A stretch of DNA of 6,962 nucleotides, taken from contig FR900151.1 of the NCBI GenBank assembly GCA_000437755.1, positions 23,693-30,654 on the forward strand, written 5' to 3'. The position numbers and the translations under genes are program-made. The notes under the pieces are model-generated. The model was not told the DNA's origin. It saw only the letters and a list, made by a program, of their open reading frames with translations, and did no database searches. Below are positions 4,753-6,962 of the stretch, one piece after another. Origin of the DNA: Roseburia sp. CAG:303 (lineage in GTDB: Bacteria; Bacillota; Clostridia; Lachnospirales; Lachnospiraceae). The stretch's first letter is position 1; every line of letters begins with the position of its first letter.

Positions 4753-6896
4753 TTCTTTTTCATCTCCTTTTCCCTTAATTCACTGACATGCCGGAATACG
4801 TCAGGGTGTTCGGATTCAAAACGTTTTTCCAGCTCATCCTCATAGATATGCAGCATCTTATATGCCTGTGGATTTTCCCTGCTTAATTTTTCTTCCAGCT
4901 CTTTTTTGCGCACTTCAATGTTGTGAATGATTTCTGTTTCACTAATACCAAGTTTCTGCGAAATTTCTTCCATATGCAGTTCCAGACGTTCTAAAAGCTC
5001 CGCCTCATCGAAGGTACTCAGTTTCTTCCATAAATGCGTAAATTTTCCGAGATTTTCTTCGGATACCCGGTAGAAATCTTCGATATTAATGGAATTTAAA
5101 ATTCTCTGGACATTCTTTTCCATCTGTTTTCCGGCATCTTTTCCGAATGCCCAGACGAATTCCTGTAACGAATCCTGTTCTTCTGCATCGCTAAATTCCA
5201 TGCGCAGCAGCAGGTCATCGGAAATTCCCTCGAGCGGAAACGGCTTTTCATAACCGATTTCGATGAGTGCCGCCGTAATGGTACGGCGCACCATGCCTTT
5301 CTCGATTAATTCCCCAAGGCCGAGTCTGCGCAGCTGATCATTTACCTGTGAAGTATGCTCTGTCAGGTAGAATTTGATATGACGTCTCCGGAGTGACTGA
5401 TCAAATGTTTTTAACCGGTCTGCCGCTGTGATATCCAAGCTGCTTACGGCGGATGCATCCACGATAATACATTTTATGTCATCCGTAAGTGCCTGTTCGA
5501 GATCGTCAATAAAAACACTTATGTTGGCAAAGAAGAGATTACCGCCAAACTGATAGATGATAGTATTTTTCACCGGATGTGCATGAACATTTCGGCTCAG
5601 GTCATAGAAACCCTCGTGTCCCGGAATCATACCGAGAAATGCCCGGGATGGCTTTGCCGCACGCAATACCACGTTTACGAAGGATAATATAATTCCGATT
5701 ACAACGCCGTAAATCGTGCCGAGAACCAGAACACCGAAAAATGCTCCGAGATAAATCAGGAATTCAATCCGGTTTATCCGGTGCAGACGTTTTGCAAGGT
5801 CAAATTCGACAACTCCGAGCAATGCACTTATGACGATTGCCGTAAGAACCGGCACAGGCAGAAATCCAATAAATCCGGTGGCAAAAATCAGGACAAGGAC
5901 AATGCTGAGTGCCGCAATGATGGACATAAGCTGTGTCCTGCCACGGAACTGTTCTCCCATGGCGGTTCTCGAAACACTTCCATTGACCGGACAGGAACCG
6001 GTAAAGGCACTGGCGATATTTCCCATGGCACAGGAAAGAATTTCCTGATTCTCATTTATCTTATAGCCGTTTTTAAATGCGAAATTATTTTCGGCAAGCA
6101 GCGTTTCCGCCATAACGACAACTGCAATCGTAAGGCTGGTACCCAGTACCTGTGTAAAATCAACAGAGATAAACCCCGGAACTGCTATTTCCGGCAGTCC
6201 AGGTGACACTTGCGGCAGCAGTTTAACCCCGTACTTACTTAATCCGAAAAGTTTTTCTGCACCGGCTCCTGCAAACATCATCACTATCGCCATCGGGAAA
6301 CGCGGGCAGAATTTTTTTGCGGTCAGGATAATGGCAAGGGTAGATGCACCAAGAAGCAGCGACAGAACATTAATCTGCCGGCATGCTTTCACGAGCTTAA
6401 CCACCAGTTCAAATAATTCCCCATGTCCCGCAGAACTTCCAAGAAGCTTTGGAATCTGCATCAGAATAATGGTAACGGCAATTCCACTGATAAAGCCGCC
6501 CATAACCGGGGTTGATATGTAACTTAATACTTTTCCAGCCTTTAAAAAGTAAAACAAGAGCAGCCAGAGTCCGGTAAACAATGCAAGCACAGGGATAATA
6601 GCCAAAGCTTCTTTACTGCCGGAGGAAATGTCAAGTGTCACAAGCATACTTCCGGCAATCGCAGCCGGTGCCGCATCTACACCGAAAATAAACTGCCCGG
6701 AAGTTGTAAATGCCGCGAAGAACAGCAGCGGAAGAATCGAACCATATAGGCCGTATACTTCCGGAAGTCCTGCAATCTGTGCATATCCCATGGAAATAGG
6801 GATTGTCATGGCGGCAACAATGATACCCGCAAAAATATCTCCTGTCAGGTATTCCTTTTTATAATTTTTTAATGTTGGAAATAATCTTAGTTTCAC
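4749..6896 (-). CDS. SulP/SLC26-family anion transporter with STAS domain and extended C-terminal tail
   Basis: This inner-membrane anion transporter belongs to a family that carries sulfate, bicarbonate, dicarboxylates or other anions; the substrate cannot be told here. Counting from the GTG at 6896 it has 715 residues, longer than the 500-600 common in bacterial members. Residues about 20-412 are the transmembrane core, with IPISMGYAQIAGLPEVYGLY (32-51) as the SulP signature and NGSVSRTAMGEQ (305-316). The STAS domain spans about 440-545, with DASAVSSLDITAADRL (480-495); Thr490 sits where many STAS proteins have Ser or Thr. Residues about 546-715 are a charged, helical, coiled-coil-like extension with repeats. 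The start is GTG (6896-6894) because AAAGAGG stands 7 bases ahead and the protein then begins KLRLFPTLKNYKKEY as relatives do; an in-frame GTG at 6941 adds 15 unlikely residues. It overlaps cdd by four bases. Confidence 0.93.
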   Translation of the reverse strand: MKLRLFPTLKNYKKEYLTGDIFAGIIVAAMTIPISMGYAQIAGLPEVYGLYGSILPLLFFAAFTTSGQFIFGVDAAPAAIAGSMLVTLDISSGSKEALAIIPVLALFTGLWLLLFYFLKAGKVLSYISTPVMGGFISGIAVTIILMQIPKLLGSSAGHGELFELVVKLVKACRQINVLSLLLGASTLAIILTAKKFCPRFPMAIVMMFAGAGAEKLFGLSKYGVKLLPQVSPGLPEIAVPGFISVDFTQVLGTSLTIAVVVMAETLLAENNFAFKNGYKINENQEILSCAMGNIASAFTGSCPVNGSVSRTAMGEQFRGRTQLMSIIAALSIVLVLIFATGFIGFLPVPVLTAIVISALLGVVEFDLAKRLHRINRIEFLIYLGAFFGVLVLGTIYGVVIGIILSFVNVVLRAAKPSRAFLGMIPGHEGFYDLSRNVHAHPVKNTIIYQFGGNLFFANISVFIDDLEQALTDDIKCIIVDASAVSSLDITAADRLKTFDQSLRRRHIKFYLTEHTSQVNDQLRRLGLGELIEKGMVRRTITAALIEIGYEKPFPLEGISDDLLLRMEFSDAEEQDSLQEFVWAFGKDAGKQMEKNVQRILNSINIEDFYRVSEENLGKFTHLWKKLSTFDEAELLERLELHMEEISQKLGISETEIIHNIEVRKKELEEKLSRENPQAYKMLHIYEDELEKRFESEHPDVFRHVSELREKEMKKN
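4764..4770 (-). promoter_or_regulatory. Ribosome binding site of cdd inside the end of the transporter gene
   Basis: AAAGGAG on the minus strand lies 11 bases before the TTG of cdd, within the last codons of the SulP gene. The spacing is a little long. Ribosomes ending the transporter at the TGA that shares bases with this TTG could restart directly. This supports coupled translation and the TTG as the start. Confidence 0.6.
4770..5105 (-). repeat. Degenerate 22-23-residue tandem repeat in the SulP C-terminal tail
   Basis: In the 715-residue numbering, five consecutive blocks can be aligned by eye: 598-620, 621-643, 644-665, 666-687 and 688-709. Each opens with a x-[LI]-x-x-[KRS]-[LIF] pattern (RILNSI, HLWKKL, EISQKL, ELEEKL, ELEKRF). 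The last two are clearest: ELEEKLSRENPQAYKML against ELEKRFESEHPDVFRHV, with shared ELE, a Pro in the middle and an aromatic residue three later. The first two blocks are weak. The period is not a multiple of seven, so a simple coiled coil does not explain it fully. This is a by-eye alignment. Confidence 0.45.
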
Positions 6897-6903
6897 AATT
6901 CTG

Positions 6904-6910
6904 CCTCTTT
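6904..6910 (-). promoter_or_regulatory. Ribosome binding site that decides the GTG start of the SulP transporter
   Basis: AAAGAGG on the minus strand is 7 bases before GTG at 6896-6894. It lies within the 15-codon extension that the upstream GTG at 6941 would give, which argues against that longer start. The remaining bases up to 6962 contain no gene that can be supported. A TATAGT at 6929-6924 could be a -10 box, but no good -35 box is placed for it. Confidence 0.65.
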
Positions 6911-6962
6911 TACATTTTGGATTACTATATCTGATGACCACGAATTGCTTCGCAGAAAACTG

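Noticed and set aside
5781..6206. A 141-codon plus-strand frame inside the SulP gene
   Set aside because: It is antisense to the conserved transporter core, with no ribosome binding site and no recognisable protein.
6894..6941. A 15-codon longer start of the SulP transporter at the upstream GTG (6941)
   Set aside because: The added residues (SNPKCKRGRIV and before) come from the ribosome binding site region, and relatives start at the KLRLFP equivalent. The GTG at 6896 has an AAAGAGG site 7 bases upstream.
6924..6952. A promoter for the SulP gene with -10 TATAGT
   Set aside because: At 17 bases upstream the -35 position reads CGAAGC, which does not resemble the consensus. The window ends too soon to see further.
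1..6962. Mobile elements, CRISPR arrays, tRNA or rRNA genes
   Set aside because: Reading both strands showed no transposase or integrase motifs, no regularly spaced direct repeats, no tRNA-like cloverleaf and no rRNA sequence. Almost all bases are accounted for by the minus-strand genes.

Overview
The window reads as a chromosomal segment of a low-to-moderate GC Clostridia member, most likely a Lachnospiraceae-type gut anaerobe. The evidence is the fused SecDF, the SCIFF ranthipeptide cassette that is a hallmark of class Clostridia, strong AGGAGG ribosome binding sites, and frequent TTG/GTG starts. The species cannot be named from the sequence alone. All five complete genes and the one partial gene lie on the minus strand, so transcription runs from high to low coordinates. 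No tRNA, rRNA, insertion sequence, integrase, CRISPR array or phage gene was seen.

Layout in the direction of transcription. (1) 6896-4749: a SulP/SLC26-family anion transporter with a STAS domain and an unusual C-terminal extension of about 165 residues. (2) 4752-4312: cytidine deaminase (cdd), whose TTG start overlaps the transporter stop by four bases. (3) 4311-4203: a regulatory gap with a good sigma-A-type promoter and a dyad in the leader. (4) 4202-4059: a 47-residue six-cysteine precursor peptide (SCIFF, scfA). (5) 4058-3945: a gap with a strong hairpin, probably a leaky terminator or mRNA processing/stabilising element. (6) 3944-2577: the radical SAM/SPASM SCIFF maturase (scfB), with a TTG start. 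(7) 2559-385: the protein-export motor subunit SecDF as one fused protein, 17 bases after scfB. (8) 384-297: a symmetrical terminator-like hairpin. (9) 296-1: the first 98 codons of recJ, running off the window.

How the genes fit together. scfA and scfB form a RiPP biosynthetic pair: the maturase binds the leader of the precursor and installs one or more cysteine-to-residue thioether links, giving a ranthipeptide. No dedicated ABC exporter or peptidase is present. Instead the next gene in the same transcription unit is secDF, part of the general secretion machinery, so the pair appears embedded in a housekeeping operon. Low-ratio expression of the enzyme relative to its peptide substrate is suggested by three features: the intergenic hairpin, the TTG start of scfB, and the near-perfect ribosome binding site of scfA. 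The sulP-cdd pair upstream is a separate, translationally coupled unit with no obvious terminator before the scfA promoter.

The central system is a known one. Less ordinary points are an Ala in SecDF where a membrane Asp of the proton pathway is expected, a degenerate 22-23-residue tandem repeat in the transporter tail, a changed Arg in the cytidine deaminase zinc motif, and the promoter/attenuator arrangement around scfA.
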